Positions 39,561 through 51,701 of a DNA stretch of 64,000 nucleotides are shown one piece after another; position 1 is the stretch's first letter, and each line of letters starts with the position of its first letter. Under the pieces are notes generated by a model. That model was not told the origin of the DNA. It did not search any database and saw only the letters and a program-made list of their open reading frames with translations. A program made the position numbers and the translations under genes. The DNA comes from Ypsolopha sequella (lineage: Eukaryota; Arthropoda; Insecta; Lepidoptera; Ypsolophidae), in NCBI GenBank assembly GCA_934047225.1, contig CAKOHE010000053.1, positions 94,071 through 158,070 on the forward strand, given 5' to 3'.

Positions 39561-42493
39561 TCATTCACAACCACATTCATTCAAATAATCTTTGACGTCG
39601 TAATAACATTTTTCTAGAAGCCATTTGTGTATCTTCTTTTTAAATGTTTTTATGGGCAAACTTTTAAATTCTAATGGCAGTTTATTAAATATTTTTATGG
39701 CCATGTAAGAAACATTATTTTTATATATATCCAATTTACATTGAGGCGTATACAGCTTATCTTTATACCTTGTTTGCTTTTCATAAGCGTTTGAATTTTT
39801 TACAAAATAGCCCTTATGTTGTGCCACAAACAAACAAACCTCTTTAATGTACATGCACGGCAGAGGTAGGATATTTAATTTTTTAAAAAGTGGTTTACAG
39901 CTGTCTGTATACCAGGCGCCACAAATTGCTCGTATACACTTTTTCTGTACCCTAAATGCCTTTTTAACCTCTACAGAGTTCCCCCACATAATCAAACCAT
40001 AGTTGAGGACTGAAGAGACATACCCATGGTAGGCGGTGATCGCTGCTGTTTGAGATATGGTATTCCTTAGGCGTCTCAAAGCAAAGACAAATTTATCCAG
40101 TTTGCTACAAACAGCCTCAACATGCTTTTTCCAATTAAGATTTTTGTCAATTGTGACACCCAAAAATACCGTATGATCCACTTCATTTACTTTTTCATTA
40201 TTGTTTTCGATTTTCAGTCCAAAATGTTGAGCTTGGTAATTTCTAAATTGCATAAAATTTGTTTAAGTTAAATTAATTTTAAGATTATTATTTTGTAACC
40301 ACTGTATAACTTGAGCTAGTGCATCATTTACATTTTCTTGAAACGTATCTTTTTGTTCACATTTTATAATAATCGAGGTGTCATCTGCAAATAACAAGCA
40401 TTCATGTATGGTAGCTTTTGGTAAATCATTGATGTATAGGAGAAATAAAAGTGGTCCCAAGATACTACCCTGTGGGACTCCACTTCCATTTAACCTATAG
40501 TCAGATCTAAAGTTTCGTTTTAATGTTATATTGTGACTCTTGCAAATATTTGAGATCTCTGTGCATTGGTATCTTTCACTGAGATAACTTTTTAACCAAT
40601 CATGGGCCAGACCTCTAATCCCATGCCTTTGCAATTTAGATAGCAATATTTCGTGATTCACGAAGTCAAAAGCTTTGCTCATATCTAAAAATATTGTTAC
40701 TGTTGGTGTACCTTTATTTAGATTTTCAGTAACACCTTTCACTAGGTTGAAACATGCAAGTGAAGTTGAGCTGTTTTTTCTAAAGGCGTATTGTTTCTGG
40801 GTTAAGATGTTATGTTTATTTAAAAAACTTGTAAGTCGTTTCTGCATAGTTCGTTCAAATACCTTTGAAATGACGGGAATCAGAGTTACTGGTCGGTAAT
40901 GGTTAAGATCTGATTTGTCACCTTTTTTGTGTATTGGCTTAACAATGCAAAGTTTTAAAGCTCGTGGAAAGCTCCCTTCAGAAAACGACAGATTTATAAG
41001 GAAGCTGATTGGTATACACAGATAGTATGCACACAATTTGAGAACTTTGGTACTAATTTCATCATAACCCACAGAATTACTATTACTTAAAGACATTATT
41101 ATCTTGAACACCTCTTGTGGATCGGTTGGTTGTAAGAACATTGTACCTTCATTGTTTTTTATGTCCTTTAAAGTATTTTGGTTACTATTATTATGATTAC
41201 TAGATGAATTTACATTTGTTAGGTCAATAAAGAAATCATTAAATATTTTGCATATGTCATTAGGATTCGTATATAAGTTGTCATTAAATTTTATCATATC
41301 AATATTATTATTAGTTATATTTCGATTAAATTTATTTTGAATTGTATTCCAGGTTGCTTTGCATTTATTTTTATTGTTTTTAATGTATTTATCGTTTTGC
41401 TGTCTTTGACTTGTTAGGATACATTTTTTTAGTAAATTTGAGTATTTATTGTACGTATTTTTATTCGAGTACATATTTTTGTTAGAGTTTCGGTATTTAA
41501 AATAGAGATTTCTCTTAATATGTGTGCATTTTTTATCCCTTTAGTAACCCATCTTAGTTTAGTTGGTCTATTATTCATTTTTACTTTTATGACGGGAAAG
41601 CACAATTCATAAAACAGGGTTACAAGATTTTGGAATTCATTGTATGCGTCCTCAACGTTTTCGTTGTTGTATACCTCGGAAAAACTAAGAGCAGCCATGC
41701 ATCCATAAAATTTACGGATATTATCATGATTATAATCTCTCCTGTATTCAAACCAGTCAGAGAAGATTTTTTTACTGTTAATTTTAAGAGATAAAGTTTG
41801 GGCCGTGTGATCTGAGAGTACTAAGTTGTGTACCTCACCCTTAGCACTGCGATCGTTGCTGGCAAATTGATCAAGACAAGATTTATTCCGGGTTGGTTTA
41901 TTAATATGTATGTGTAGATTATAGTTTTTGAGAATACTTATAAGTGATGCCGAAAATTTATCTTGTGTTAATGTGTTTATATTCCAGTCCCCGCAGACAA
42001 CAATCTTTTTTCTTGTTTTATCTTTGGTTAGGGAATGTAACATTACGTCTAAACGGCTAAAGAAGTTTTCAATACGTTTTTTATGTGTTCCAGGCACTCT
42101 ATAAATACATATAACAATTAAATTCAAATCAATAATTTCAACACCACAACTTTCAAAGTCAGTTAAACAACCTAACTTATCACTTATGTCTAAGATTTTA
42201 GATTGCATATCATTTTTTATTAAGATACAAGATCCACCCTTTTTCTTATTTCGACAAAAGGACGCTACTAATTTATAATTTTCTAATTTCATGTTACTTT
42301 CTGAACCTTTTTTTATATTTGTTTCTGTAAGACAAATTACGTCTACATCTGTTCCCTTAAGTACGGCATCAGAAATATTTACTTGTAGTTTATCTATTTT
42401 ATTAAGTGCTCCCGCTATGTTTTGGTGAAATATATTTAACTGTGAACTATCCTTCAGTTGTCGATTCACCTGTTGGTGTAGGCTGCTTTTCAC
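39561..42493 (-). pseudogene. ORF2: endonuclease-reverse transcriptase, one frameshift and one stop
   Basis: The endonuclease shows FHQNIAGALNKID, LTETN, CGDWNINTL and LSDHTAQ. The RT shows IFLDMSKAFDFVNH, GVPQGSILGPLLFL and FADD at 40380-40391. The frame is broken by a single-base deletion near 41515 between endonuclease and RT, and by a TAA at 40263-40265. The reading frame continues with family similarity to the stop at 39561. The first ATG of the frame is at 42493, inside the end of ORF1. Confidence 0.87.
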
Positions 42494-43721
42494 GAAAAAA
42501 CTGATTGTTAGTTGGTGTCGTATTTGGGGTTGTAAGGTTTACCGATTGCTTTTTTTTGAAGTAGAATGGTATCGTACCTTTATGTGGTTGTTTTTCTTTT
42601 TGTTTTTGAAAGAAATACGGTAATGTGCCTTTTTTTGTATTATTAGTGTCAGTTCTTTTTTTTGTTTGAAGAATTTGACTTTTTCTACATTTTAAATTTA
42701 CATACGTGTTGTCATAATCTGAGCTATCGATAGCCAGATTTATGGCATGAGCAAGTGATTTTTGTAAGTTATTTTCAGTGTGCATGCTTGATGTGTTTAG
42801 CGATAAGAAGGAGCAGTTTGTTTGTGTATCTACTACGGAGGAAATGAAGTTATTAAGAGTTTTTTCTCTCAGGTAATAATTTTTAATTACCTCCAGTACT
42901 AATACTTTTGTGTTTTGCAATTTATTCAATGCTAAGGTTAGTTCCTTTATTAGATGAAATGGATTAGTGTCATTTGATCCCACCGTAATAATTACCCAAT
43001 CGTCGGGGCCAATTATATCCCGTTATTTGTCACAATAATTAAGTACATCCACGCACTTTGCGCCAGGCTTTATGAGTGCAGAAATATTGTAGACATCGTT
43101 CCATTTGTATTTCCTTAAATCTACTACTAAGCTTGAAATACCTAAACCTTGTTGGTCACCTAGTATAAAAATCTTCTTTGTTCTAGAATTTCTGTGGCTT
43201 GTAGCTCCATCTAGACGTGGCTTGGACTGCTTTTGCGTATCTTCCTTTGACTTCAAGTTTTGATTTTTTTTCTGATTGGCTTCCTCTACCTTTGATGGAT
43301 TTAACTTATTTTGTGTTACGGTTGAAGTGCCTTGTTTTGCGGTATCACCAAAAGATGGCGTTAGAGGTTTTGATGTAACTTTTGGAGTCGATCCACTAGG
43401 AGAACCGATTGATCCTCTTAATACGTCCATACATGCTTTCAGATTTGTTTCGCAGCTCTGAATAATTTTTCTGAGTCTTTGATTTTCAAAAGAAAGCTTT
43501 TCGACTTCATCGTTTGTGATGCTTAGCTGAATTTTGAGATTTTTTGTTTCTTGCCTCAATTCTTTCAATTCAACGTCGAATTCACTTACCACCGTTGTAC
43601 TAATATCTAATAGTGTAGAATCGTTCGAAATTTCAGTATCTGAAAGTGATTGTGATCTGTTTCTATAAATAGGTCTTCGCTTATTTACGTTAACATAATC
43701 GGTTGTCGATGAGTTTTCCAT
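42447..43721 (-). pseudogene. ORF1 with coiled coil and SGNH/GDSL esterase-like domain
   Basis: About 424 codons on the minus strand are interrupted by one TAA at 43023-43025; the same frame continues. The N-terminus has a coiled coil (ELRQETKNLKIQLSITNDEV). The esterase-like domain begins KIFILGDQQGLG and continues with VIITVGSND. Esterase-bearing ORF1 proteins are known from CR1-type LINEs. The nucleophile block reads GDQQ where SGNH enzymes have GDS, so catalysis is doubtful even before the stop. A Lys/Gln-rich C-terminus contains PYFFQKQKEKQPHKGTIPFY. Confidence 0.75.
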
Positions 43722-44126
43722 GTTTAATCATAGATGTCGCTGCTGCGAGACTTTTCCTCATAATCGTAATAATTATATCTTTTTGAACGCATCCAAGTCT
43801 GGCTTAGGCTGGCAATATTCTTTTGACAGTTCGAAAAATAATTGCCCAATCAGCTGTTCTTCGCAATTTTGCGTCACAAGTAAATTTGGCAAATAACAAG
43901 TTTGTTGTGATTTCTTGCCCAAATTTTAAATTTGAACGGTAATTTGTGTTCCTCACCGATATAAATGTGTTCTTGAAAATCCTCCAGAAAATGTTTCCAG
44001 GTTGGATGTTTATATATATTTATGTAAGTTGAGGTTAAGTTTACACTTTCTATACACTGAAACTTTATTAAAGCGTTATTTGCACTTGTTTTTAATTAAA
44101 ATCGTAACAGCTTTGATATTATTTGT

Positions 44127-47084
44127 TTACGTGCCAGTGTTGCCCGCCCAAAAGAGAGCGTTAAGCTTCGTAGTCCCGCGCATTAAGGGAGACTCGAGGT
44201 GTGCTACGGTATTGGTGGTAGGCACTGACAGTAGTCGATGCGATCGTGCTCGGGTGTATTTATTAGGAGCAAACAGCCTACAGACTTGCTCCACCATCGC
44301 TGGGCAATCGGTGTCGCCACGTAATATGCGACATGTGGTCACCATTAACTCACATGTACGCCTCACTTCAAGGGAGTTGAATCCTAACATTCCTAGCAGG
44401 TACATAGTAGGATATAGAAAAGGATAGTATCCAAATTTTTTCTTAAAGAGAAACCTCAAGAATGCTTTCTGAGTCTTTTCTAACATAAGAGCATAAGATT
44501 TTTCGTGAGGGCTCCATATAATAGAGCTAGTCTCAATTTTGCTTCTTACAAGAGCAGTAAAGAGGAGCTGAATGATTTTTGTGTCGTGGAAGTCTTTCGC
44601 ATTTCGGATGACAAAGCCCAATCTCCGGTAACACTCCACAGCTAAACTCCTTATATGGTCGTGAAATGTGAGCTTTGTGTCGAAGATGACGCCAAGATCC
44701 TTAACACAATCCAGCCGAGCAATTGTATCTAAACCTAGTGTATAGACTGCGTGAACAGGTGCTCTAGCTCGAGTGAAAGATAAAATGTTACATTTTGTCA
44801 CATTAAAGTGAAGCCTGTTTTTGATGCTCCATCTGAACACTGCGTCAAGGTCTTCCTGGAGCAACCGACAGTCAGACACATCCTTGATAGAAATGAATAA
44901 TTTAAGGTCGTCAGCGTAAAGCAGACACTTAACATGTTTTAGGACACGGTTTAGGTCATTAATCATAATAACAAAAAGCAAAGGGTCTAAAATGGAACCC
45001 TGACTAACACCAGAGCGAGTATGGTATGGTTCTGATATATAGCATCCATGCCGTACATACTGCTGTCGGTCGCTAAGGTAATCCGCTAAAAGACGCAATA
45101 AACTTGGAGCAAATCCGATCGAACAGAGCTTATCCAAAAGGACGTCGTTGTCTACACGATCAAACGCCTTTTGGAAATCAAGATAGGCTACGTCTACCTG
45201 GATTCTTTTATCCATTTCACTTGATACAAAGTCAACCAAAGTCAGTAAATTTGTGTTAACTGATCTTTTATTTCTGAAGCCATGCTGTGAATTGCTTAAG
45301 AATGGCTGAGTTTGTACCGATATTTGTTTATGTAAAATGGATTCAAAGACCTTGGCAGGTGAATTGAGAACAGCTATGGGTCTGTAAAATTCAACCTTGG
45401 ACTTGTCACTTGTTTTAGGTATTGGAGTAACCCGAGAAAGCTTCCATTTTGAAGGGTACTTGCAGGTAACAAGACAGAGGTTCAGAATATGGCCCAACGG
45501 CCTTGATATAACATCACCACATGCCTTTATAATAAATGGGGGAACACAGTCTGGTCCGGTGGAGCTTCGACCTTTAAGTCGTTTCAAAGCCATCTCTACT
45601 TCAAGTTGGGTTATTTCAGTAACATTTATATGGTTTGATGAGTTGGCCATGTTTTGACTACTTGTTTTATTCGCGTTCAAAGTAGGCACATCTGGGAGGA
45701 AAACGCTCGCAAAGAAAATTGCAAATGCTGTAGCTGCATCTTCACCTCGAACTTGATTGCCATTATAACTAACGCAGGGTTCAAAACCACCTTTTGTCTT
45801 AAGGCTCGCTACGTGCTTCCAAAATGCTCGTGGATTATCTTTAAAACTACTTTCTACATCACGAATATACTCATCATAGCAAGATGACATTTTAATCTTA
45901 ATATCAGCTCTTACACCACTAAACTTAAGATACGCATCACGATCCTTTGTAGCTTTCCACTGACGATGTAGCGCTGCCTTGCATTATAAATCATTTATTA
46001 GTTCTCCCGTGAACCAAACTGGATATCGCCTTCACCGAGATTTTGGTCTGGATTTTTTAGGGACACACTGATCAAAGATACGATATAGTACTAAATAGAA
46101 TGCTTCCACAGCTAGATCCACATCTTTAGCTTCTAGCACAATGTTCCAATCAGCTTTATGGATCAGGTAATAAAGCAGGGGGAAGTTTGCCTTAGAAAAG
46201 TTCCAGTCACGTTCAGGATCAACGTTACCTGGATCAAGGGACTGAGACTGACGTGCGTGGAGAATATCATCAAGATGTATGGTGATATCGAGCGGTGGAT
46301 GGTAGGCGTCAGCACGAGGAACTAGACCACCACCATCTATGGCATGCACGTCTACGCTGCCTAAGCTCTCCGGCACTAGTACCACATCTAATTTTCCCTC
46401 AAACGCGTTCATCACTTCATTCGTCTCTTTTATACCACAAACTGTAAGGAAATAACAAAAATAATTACGCATATTTACAGAAGCGCTATTTAAATTTAAA
46501 TCTCCAAATATTAAAACTATAGAATTCAATTTATCTATCATGCTTTTAACCTTGGTAAACCATCTCATATATACATCATCTTTTTACTTTGGAGGTACAT
46601 AAATTACACAAACACAGAAATTGAAATTGTTCAGAATAAAAGAAGCCCATAGATCTTCTCCTAAATCAGTCTCCAGGTCACTGCGACGCCGAAGTGTGAT
46701 GCCAGGTCGTGCAGCAAGCAGGACTCCTCCACATGCAGTTGGACGATCTCGACGTAGTAGACTCCAGTCATTAATAACCACTTCTGCGTCATGGATGGTA
46801 GAGTCTAAGTTAGTTTCTGTTACAGCAACAAGATCTTGCTCTACAAGAAGTAGGTTCAGTCTCCAGTCGTTCAGCTTTGTTTTTAAGCCTCTGACGTTCT
46901 GATAAAATACATCAATCCTGTTTCTAGAGTCTGGTATTTGGAACAGGTTCCTTCTGTCCCGAGACTCGCGCGACTCGAAAGGGAGTCCACGGCTTGACTC
47001 TTGCATTTTCTGGCCATGCATCAGTAGCGCAGCATTGGTCAAAGTAAGCAGACTGAACGCAAATTTTGTATGATTTATAATCAC
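44127..47084 (-). pseudogene. ORF2: endonuclease-reverse transcriptase with three in-frame stops
   Basis: Endonuclease motifs are VFYQNVRGL, TETNLD and FGDLNLN. RT motifs are AYLDFQKAFDRVDNDV, GVSQGSILDPLLF and YADD at 44907-44918. Stops occur at 46584-46586 (TAA), 46032-46034 (TGA) and about 45981 (TAA), with the frame continuing across each. The last 587 codons are open. The start is unclear because the frame overlaps ORF1 by 161 nt. Confidence 0.85.
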
Positions 47085-48021
47085 CTTTCGGCTTCAATTC
47101 TTCTGCTTTGCATTTTCCCAGAGGACAGAGCTCCGCCAGATAGTTTTCTATATCCTCTTTGCCAGACTCCATGTTCCAAAGATGTATATACTTCCTTGGC
47201 TCTACAGCTTTTAATGTTATTTTCGTAGCTCCAGTATAGCATGACGACGAGGCTATCGTAGGTTTCGCTTTGCTTTTCTGTGCAATCCCGTCAGCTCTGT
47301 CCATTAATGGTGGTAATTGTGCATTGGTTAGTGGTCCGCCTTTATCACATTTATCCGTTCCTAAATGACACGTCTGTTCAGAAATAGTAACCAGATTGTT
47401 TACAGGCAAACTGGGCACAGCTTCAATCACAATATGTTCTTTTTGTACATTTTGTATGTGAGGTACAGTAGATGTTTTTAAATGTTTGTTCTCGGTAACT
47501 GATGCATATGTGTTCTTACTCAAAGGAGAAACCTTCAAGTTACTTGCCTTTTTGCGCTCAAGTGACTCGAGCCTAATGTCTATGGTACTTAACTGGTTTG
47601 CACATTTATCAATTTTTTGGTTGTATTCAGCAATCGACGTTACAACCTGAGTTAAAGTCGCACCCAAACTTGTCATTTCAGCACGTACGGCTTTTAATTC
47701 GGCCATAATTTCTATAAAGTCAGGACTGAGTTCAGGTTCTTTTTCCACAGGTTTCTTTTTGTTCCTAAAAGTAATGTTTGACGCAAGAATACTTGATTTT
47801 CCAACTGGCGTAAGGCTGTAATCACCGACCCTCTTTACCGTACAGCAGCACTCGGGACAAGCCCAGACAGATTTGTCTAGTTCGGTATCACATTTTGCTT
47901 GGGTACAGAGAACGTGGTACTGCTTATGACAGCCTTCCACCATACAAGAGAGATATCCTTCTTCTTTCTCTTGAAAAATTTCTTGACAGGCCGCGCAAAC
48001 AGCAGGAGTGGGTACAGACAT
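46924..48021 (-). CDS. ORF1 of LINE: PHD finger plus coiled coil
   Basis: 365 codons are open from ATG 48021. The first 60 residues form a C4HC3 PHD finger (CAACQEIF ... CMVEGCHKQYHVLC ... WACPECC). A coiled coil follows at about 95-150 (ELKAVRAEMTSLGATLTQVV). The C-terminal part has IHLWNMESGKEDIENYLAEL, an RRM-like opening. PHD-bearing ORF1 proteins occur in several insect LINEs and presumably bind element RNA and chromatin (inference). It is intact in this copy, unlike ORF2. Confidence 0.8.
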   Translation of the reverse strand: MSVPTPAVCAACQEIFQEKEEGYLSCMVEGCHKQYHVLCTQAKCDTELDKSVWACPECCCTVKRVGDYSLTPVGKSSILASNITFRNKKKPVEKEPELSPDFIEIMAELKAVRAEMTSLGATLTQVVTSIAEYNQKIDKCANQLSTIDIRLESLERKKASNLKVSPLSKNTYASVTENKHLKTSTVPHIQNVQKEHIVIEAVPSLPVNNLVTISEQTCHLGTDKCDKGGPLTNAQLPPLMDRADGIAQKSKAKPTIASSSCYTGATKITLKAVEPRKYIHLWNMESGKEDIENYLAELCPLGKCKAEELKPKGDYKSYKICVQSAYFDQCCATDAWPENARVKPWTPFRVARVSGQKEPVPNTRL

Positions 48022-48364
48022 CGTCGTATCGCACCTTAATAATTCGTGCCTATACTTGTAAACAAAGCAGCGTAAACAAAGCAGCGAGGCTAGATGAGCG
48101 TGGATCGTACGTAGCAGAGGCGTAGTAGTGTCGTAGCTCTCAAGCGTAGCAGCGAGCGGTATGCGGCGGCGGCGTGCGGCGTAGCTCTAAGCACCGCGTA
48201 GCAATGAGGGCTACCATCGACGTCAGGTGGCGCCACTGAGGCGACAGGTATAGAGAAACGTCAAATGCCCGCGAAACGGCGAAAGCTATGGCTTTTTATT
48301 AGCTGTTTGTGTATTAGTCGAGATAGATTCATAGTTTCAGGTTTATTATTCAAGGTACGGTGCA

Positions 48365-48448
48365 ATGAAAGTAAATGAATTAAGATTAGAGCTAAAGAAA
48401 AGAGGGGCTAAAACAAAACTTAAGTCCTCCTTTCGTTTTAGAACATAA
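48365..48448 (+). pseudogene. Short SAP-motif-like ORF fragment
   Basis: There are 27 codons from the ATG at 48365: MKVNELRLELKKRGAKTK, then a stop after nine more. The start matches the first helix and turn of SAP DNA-binding motifs (v.eLr.eLk.rGa.t), but the second helix is absent. It may be the truncated start of a transposon protein. Confidence 0.25.
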
Positions 48449-48610
48449 CGGAACTGCACATCATTGCGGCATTGTTTATTCGCATTTAAGAAAGAAAGAA
48501 AAATAATATTAAATGGATAAGCAAAACAAAAAATCGAACTTCTATGTAAATCTAACCTAACAAACTTTTGACATATACCTTACGTGCCAGTGGCGCCAAC
48601 TGGTGGCCTT

Positions 48611-48660
48611 TATAAAAGTAGACCCCATTGTTGACTCACCGATCGGCAGTGCTGCGACCA
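48611..48660 (+). promoter_or_regulatory. Possible core promoter
   Basis: TATAAAAG at 48611-48618 is followed by GATCGGCAGTG (Inr-like, A at 48648) and a GC-rich stretch to about 48770. No coding region follows on the plus strand. It could be the promoter of a truncated mobile element or of an unseen gene. Confidence 0.25.
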
Positions 48661-48799
48661 ACTTCATACACTGCGCGTGTGTTCCTGCTGCAGCTGTGTG
48701 CGTGAGTTGCTGTGACCGGCAGGCGAGGCGGTCAGGGCAATGACCGGCGTGTTGTTAGTGGTATGATGACTCACTGCGCTGGACTGTGGCTAACTGCTT

Positions 48800-49390
48800 C
48801 TTTGTTAAAATTTGGACGTTATAAAAGTAATTTGCAAATATCTGCTAAAATAATCACTGGATCCAAAAACTGATTTCACTGGTTTTAGACGAGAGATAAA
48901 CACTAATTAAAATTGGTAGTCTAAATTTCGGTAATGAACTTTAATCTATACTTTGGATTTATTGAATGAGTAGAAAGAAAATAAACGTGCTGTCAAGCGT
49001 ACGGTACGGATGATGTACCGGCGATGGTACCTCGGTCAGTTTTGAGGGCCAAAGCCGCCACTGCTTCCGTGATCGACTTCAGGAAAGAATTCCGCAGATC
49101 AATATTTAGTACTTGAAAATAAGAGTATTTAGACTCCTTTCGTGAAAAAAATTTTAGGATTACCTTTTATTTTTGATGAAGACTTGAGACTTAATTAAGA
49201 CTTTATTCGGCTGCTACCAGATTAACCAATAGTTTTCTGATGGTAGCTATATAGCACAACTGTTTCTGATGTAAAAATTATATGAAATAAATAAAAATAA
49301 AAAAATATATAGGTACATTAAATCTGCTATTAGATAATTTGACCAGTGCAGCGGGCAACTAAACCACAATACAAACAAAAGCAGTAGGGA
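48800..49390. other. Gene-free AT-rich stretch
   Basis: No exon, RNA gene or repeat structure is convincing between the promoter-like motif and the 130-bp tandem repeat. Confidence 0.3.
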
Positions 49391-49393
49391 ATG

Positions 49394-49783
49394 TACCTGT
49401 AAACGCTCCGATTTGAGCTCACACAAACAGACGCGTGCTCTACACACGCCGTCTACGAAAAAAACTTATTACAGATTAGTACGTATTACCAACGATTACG
49501 ATTGAATACGATATAATTGCCCATACCTGTAAACGCTCCGATTTGAGCTAACACACACAGACGCGTGTTCTACACACGCCGTCTACGAAAAAAACTAATT
49601 ACAGATTAGTACGTATTACCAACGATTACGATTGAATACGATATAATTGCCCATACCTGTAAACGCTCCGATTTGAGCTCACACAAACAGACGCGTGCTC
49701 TACACACGCCGTCTACGAAAAAAACTTATTCCAGATTAGTACGTATTACCAACGATTACGATTGAATACGATATAATTGCCCA
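49394..49783. repeat. Tandem repeat, 130-bp unit, three copies
   Basis: TACCTGTAAACGCTCCG starts units at 49394, 49524 and 49654. The units are nearly identical, with differences such as AACTTATTA or AACTAATTA. Each unit contains ACACACGCCGTCTACG and ends in ATATAATTGCCCA. It lies about 0.4 kb inside the PBS-like site of the LTR element, where a 5' leader would be. Confidence 0.88.
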
Positions 49784-49799
49784 TACCATTTTTATAATG

Positions 49800-50184
49800 G
49801 AACGAAACGTCATATCAATCGTATATATATTTATTACCGTGTTATTCTTCTCAAATAAATTTGGTACCAAAATCACTGAGTGCAAAAAAGAAATTTACAC
49901 AACCACAAACACAACTCAGTGTAAACTAAATAAAATTCAAAAAAACATTTAAAAAAAATAAATTTTTGGTACCAAAAAAAACACAGTGTAAATACACCCT
50001 AAGTTGTTACTCACAAAAAAAAAAATTAGCACTTAAGCTTCCCTATATGTGCAAAACACACACTAAACCAAAGTACACAGTACAAAAAAAATAATGTTAC
50101 ATATACCAAAAAAAAAACCGAGTAACAACAAAAAAAAACTCTGTTTCACCAAATAACCCTTCGACAAATATTATTATTTAAAAA
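49800..50184. other. A-rich non-coding stretch between tandem repeat and LTR
   Basis: A-rich on the plus strand with multiple AAAAAAA runs and CACAGTGTAAA-like phrases. It is probably the leader of a minus-strand LTR element. No ORF is present. Confidence 0.35.
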
Positions 50185-50198
50185 CGTAAGGGCGCCAT
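50185..50198 (-). promoter_or_regulatory. Putative tRNA primer-binding site
   Basis: Read on the minus strand, the LTR ends ...TGACA, then one base, then TGGCGCCCTTACG. TGGCGCCC pairs with the 3' end of tRNA-Lys-type primers (GGGCGCCA) used by many Gypsy-type elements. Only about eight bases match well. Its exact position one base after the LTR is what makes it credible. Confidence 0.5.
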
Positions 50199-51701
50199 TG
50201 TCAGATGGCACGACCGGCAGGTACCCGGTCTTTCCACCAGTCGTGCAACTGGCAAGATAAAATTAAACAGGGACCTAATTGTAACCTAATCGATGGTAAA
50301 AGGTTCTGAAGAAAACTTCGAGGTACTATACAATTAAGTTTATTTAATTTTACCAAAACAAAATGTCTAAATTTCACAAGTCAAAGGAAAGGTGTTAACG
50401 GAAAAATTATCTTAGTTACAAGTTTTTGGCCAAGACCTTCATTTGGCAATTTCCTGCCAAGACATTACTAAGACCTTAAGTACCTTAAAATAGTTGTGTT
50501 AGGTACCGCCTTAACATCTGGTAGTAATATTACATTGGAATTAGTATTGCCAAGACCTAAATAAACATTTAAGTGATAACTAGGTGGAATTGTTACCGCC
50601 TTATCCACAGGTAACTAGATTACATGGAATCTTGTGAAAATTACATTAAAAAAAAACTTTAAAAGTAACAAAACTTGTAAACAAACAAGGGAAATAATTT
50701 CCTAAATAAAATCTAGCTCAGGGGAGCCGTAGATCCTACAAACAATAATATTTGTCGTACATACTCTTTAAACCAGAACGTCTGGTACACCATTCAGTTC
50801 TACCAAGGAAAAAAAATATTACGGAACATAAAATTTTACAGTGTGAGTTATTCGGTGAAACAGGAAGAAGAATTTTACACTTGGTTACTAATAGGACACA
50901 TAACTAAGTGTCCTGAAAACATACCGTCCAAGGTATCTTAATTGTGTGTGGATAAAAGTAAAAATTCCAACACCTACTTGAATCTCTCCAATAAACACCA
51001 CAGGAAATGACACGCCGTCCGCTGCCCCCTTCAAGGTCAACGATCCTCGTCCACGCAAACAAAGGAACTGCTTACTGCGTACACCACGCGGCGATCATTC
51101 CTCTGCCAGCCGGATAAATCACCAACGAGGCAATACAACTTCAAACTTGAAAAATCTGGTAAATCTCGAAAACATGAAGATCTTGAAAACACGAAGATCT
51201 TGAAAACAAAACCCTGGAATTAGAAGAGAAAAGACAAAATTAAAACCTTTACCACACGGAACAATGAGAACAAAATTACGGTGACTCAAAATACAAAGAA
51301 AGCATTACATACCATGATCTGACGATAGTCAGAACTCCCACCAACCCGACGAAAAAATTCCTTTTTATTACATCATCCAATAGAATATGAATAATCTTCC
51401 TGAAATACAAAAACAATATTATAGAACTATTCCACACAAATGAATAATTAACCAAATTGAAAATATTAAAAAACACAACTCCTGTTGGCACAACCGCCAT
51501 TAAAAATAAAAAATAAACTCAACACGAGCTATCAGCAAAAACTCCGGCCGACAAATGAACGAGAAAAACTCCTCGGAATTGCAGCAGACACGCGATTATC
51601 TTCATGTCTAATTAAGAGGGTAAACCGAAATTTAACATCAAGCAAAACTACGACGCGTAACTTTTTGTGATAACCAACCCTACAAAATTTGCAATGCTAC
51701 A
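50199..51701 (-). mobile_element. LTR copy 2 of the Gypsy-like family (probable 5' LTR)
   Basis: It has the same TGT...ACA ends as 8821-10144, but is 1503 bp because of about 140 extra bases at 51171-51312 that include repeats of GAAGATCTTGAAAACA. AATAAA on the minus strand lies near 50340. Left flank CCAT and right flank CTAC do not match, so there is no solo-LTR duplication. The PBS-like site at its left indicates a 5' LTR of a minus-strand element whose coding region is absent. The right end abuts the 97-bp satellite directly. Confidence 0.78.

Larger units (their letters stand above)
39061..43990 (-). mobile_element. LINE with SGNH-type ORF1, nearly complete
   Basis: On the minus strand: ORF1 (43721-42447), ORF2 (42493-39561), a 3'UTR and a terminal (ATAA)n tail seen as TTTA repeats at 39065-39110. 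ORFs overlap by 47 nt in different frames. Similarity to CR1-clade LINEs (esterase-like ORF1, EEP endonuclease, RT) is by motif. The 5' boundary near 43990 is approximate. Damage is light: two stops and one frameshift. Confidence 0.82.
44000..48330 (-). mobile_element. LINE with PHD-finger ORF1, nearly complete
   Basis: On the minus strand: a GC-rich 5' region (about 48330-48022, with repeated GTAGC/AGCAGCG), ORF1 (48021-46924), ORF2 (47084-44127, several stops) and a short 3' region. It lies head-to-tail with the SGNH-type LINE. Boundaries are approximate and no target duplication was defined. Confidence 0.8.

Noticed and set aside
44002..44427. 141-codon plus-strand ORF
   Set aside because: It is mostly antisense to the LINE RT at 44127-45890. 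The hydrophobic start is low-complexity AT-rich sequence.
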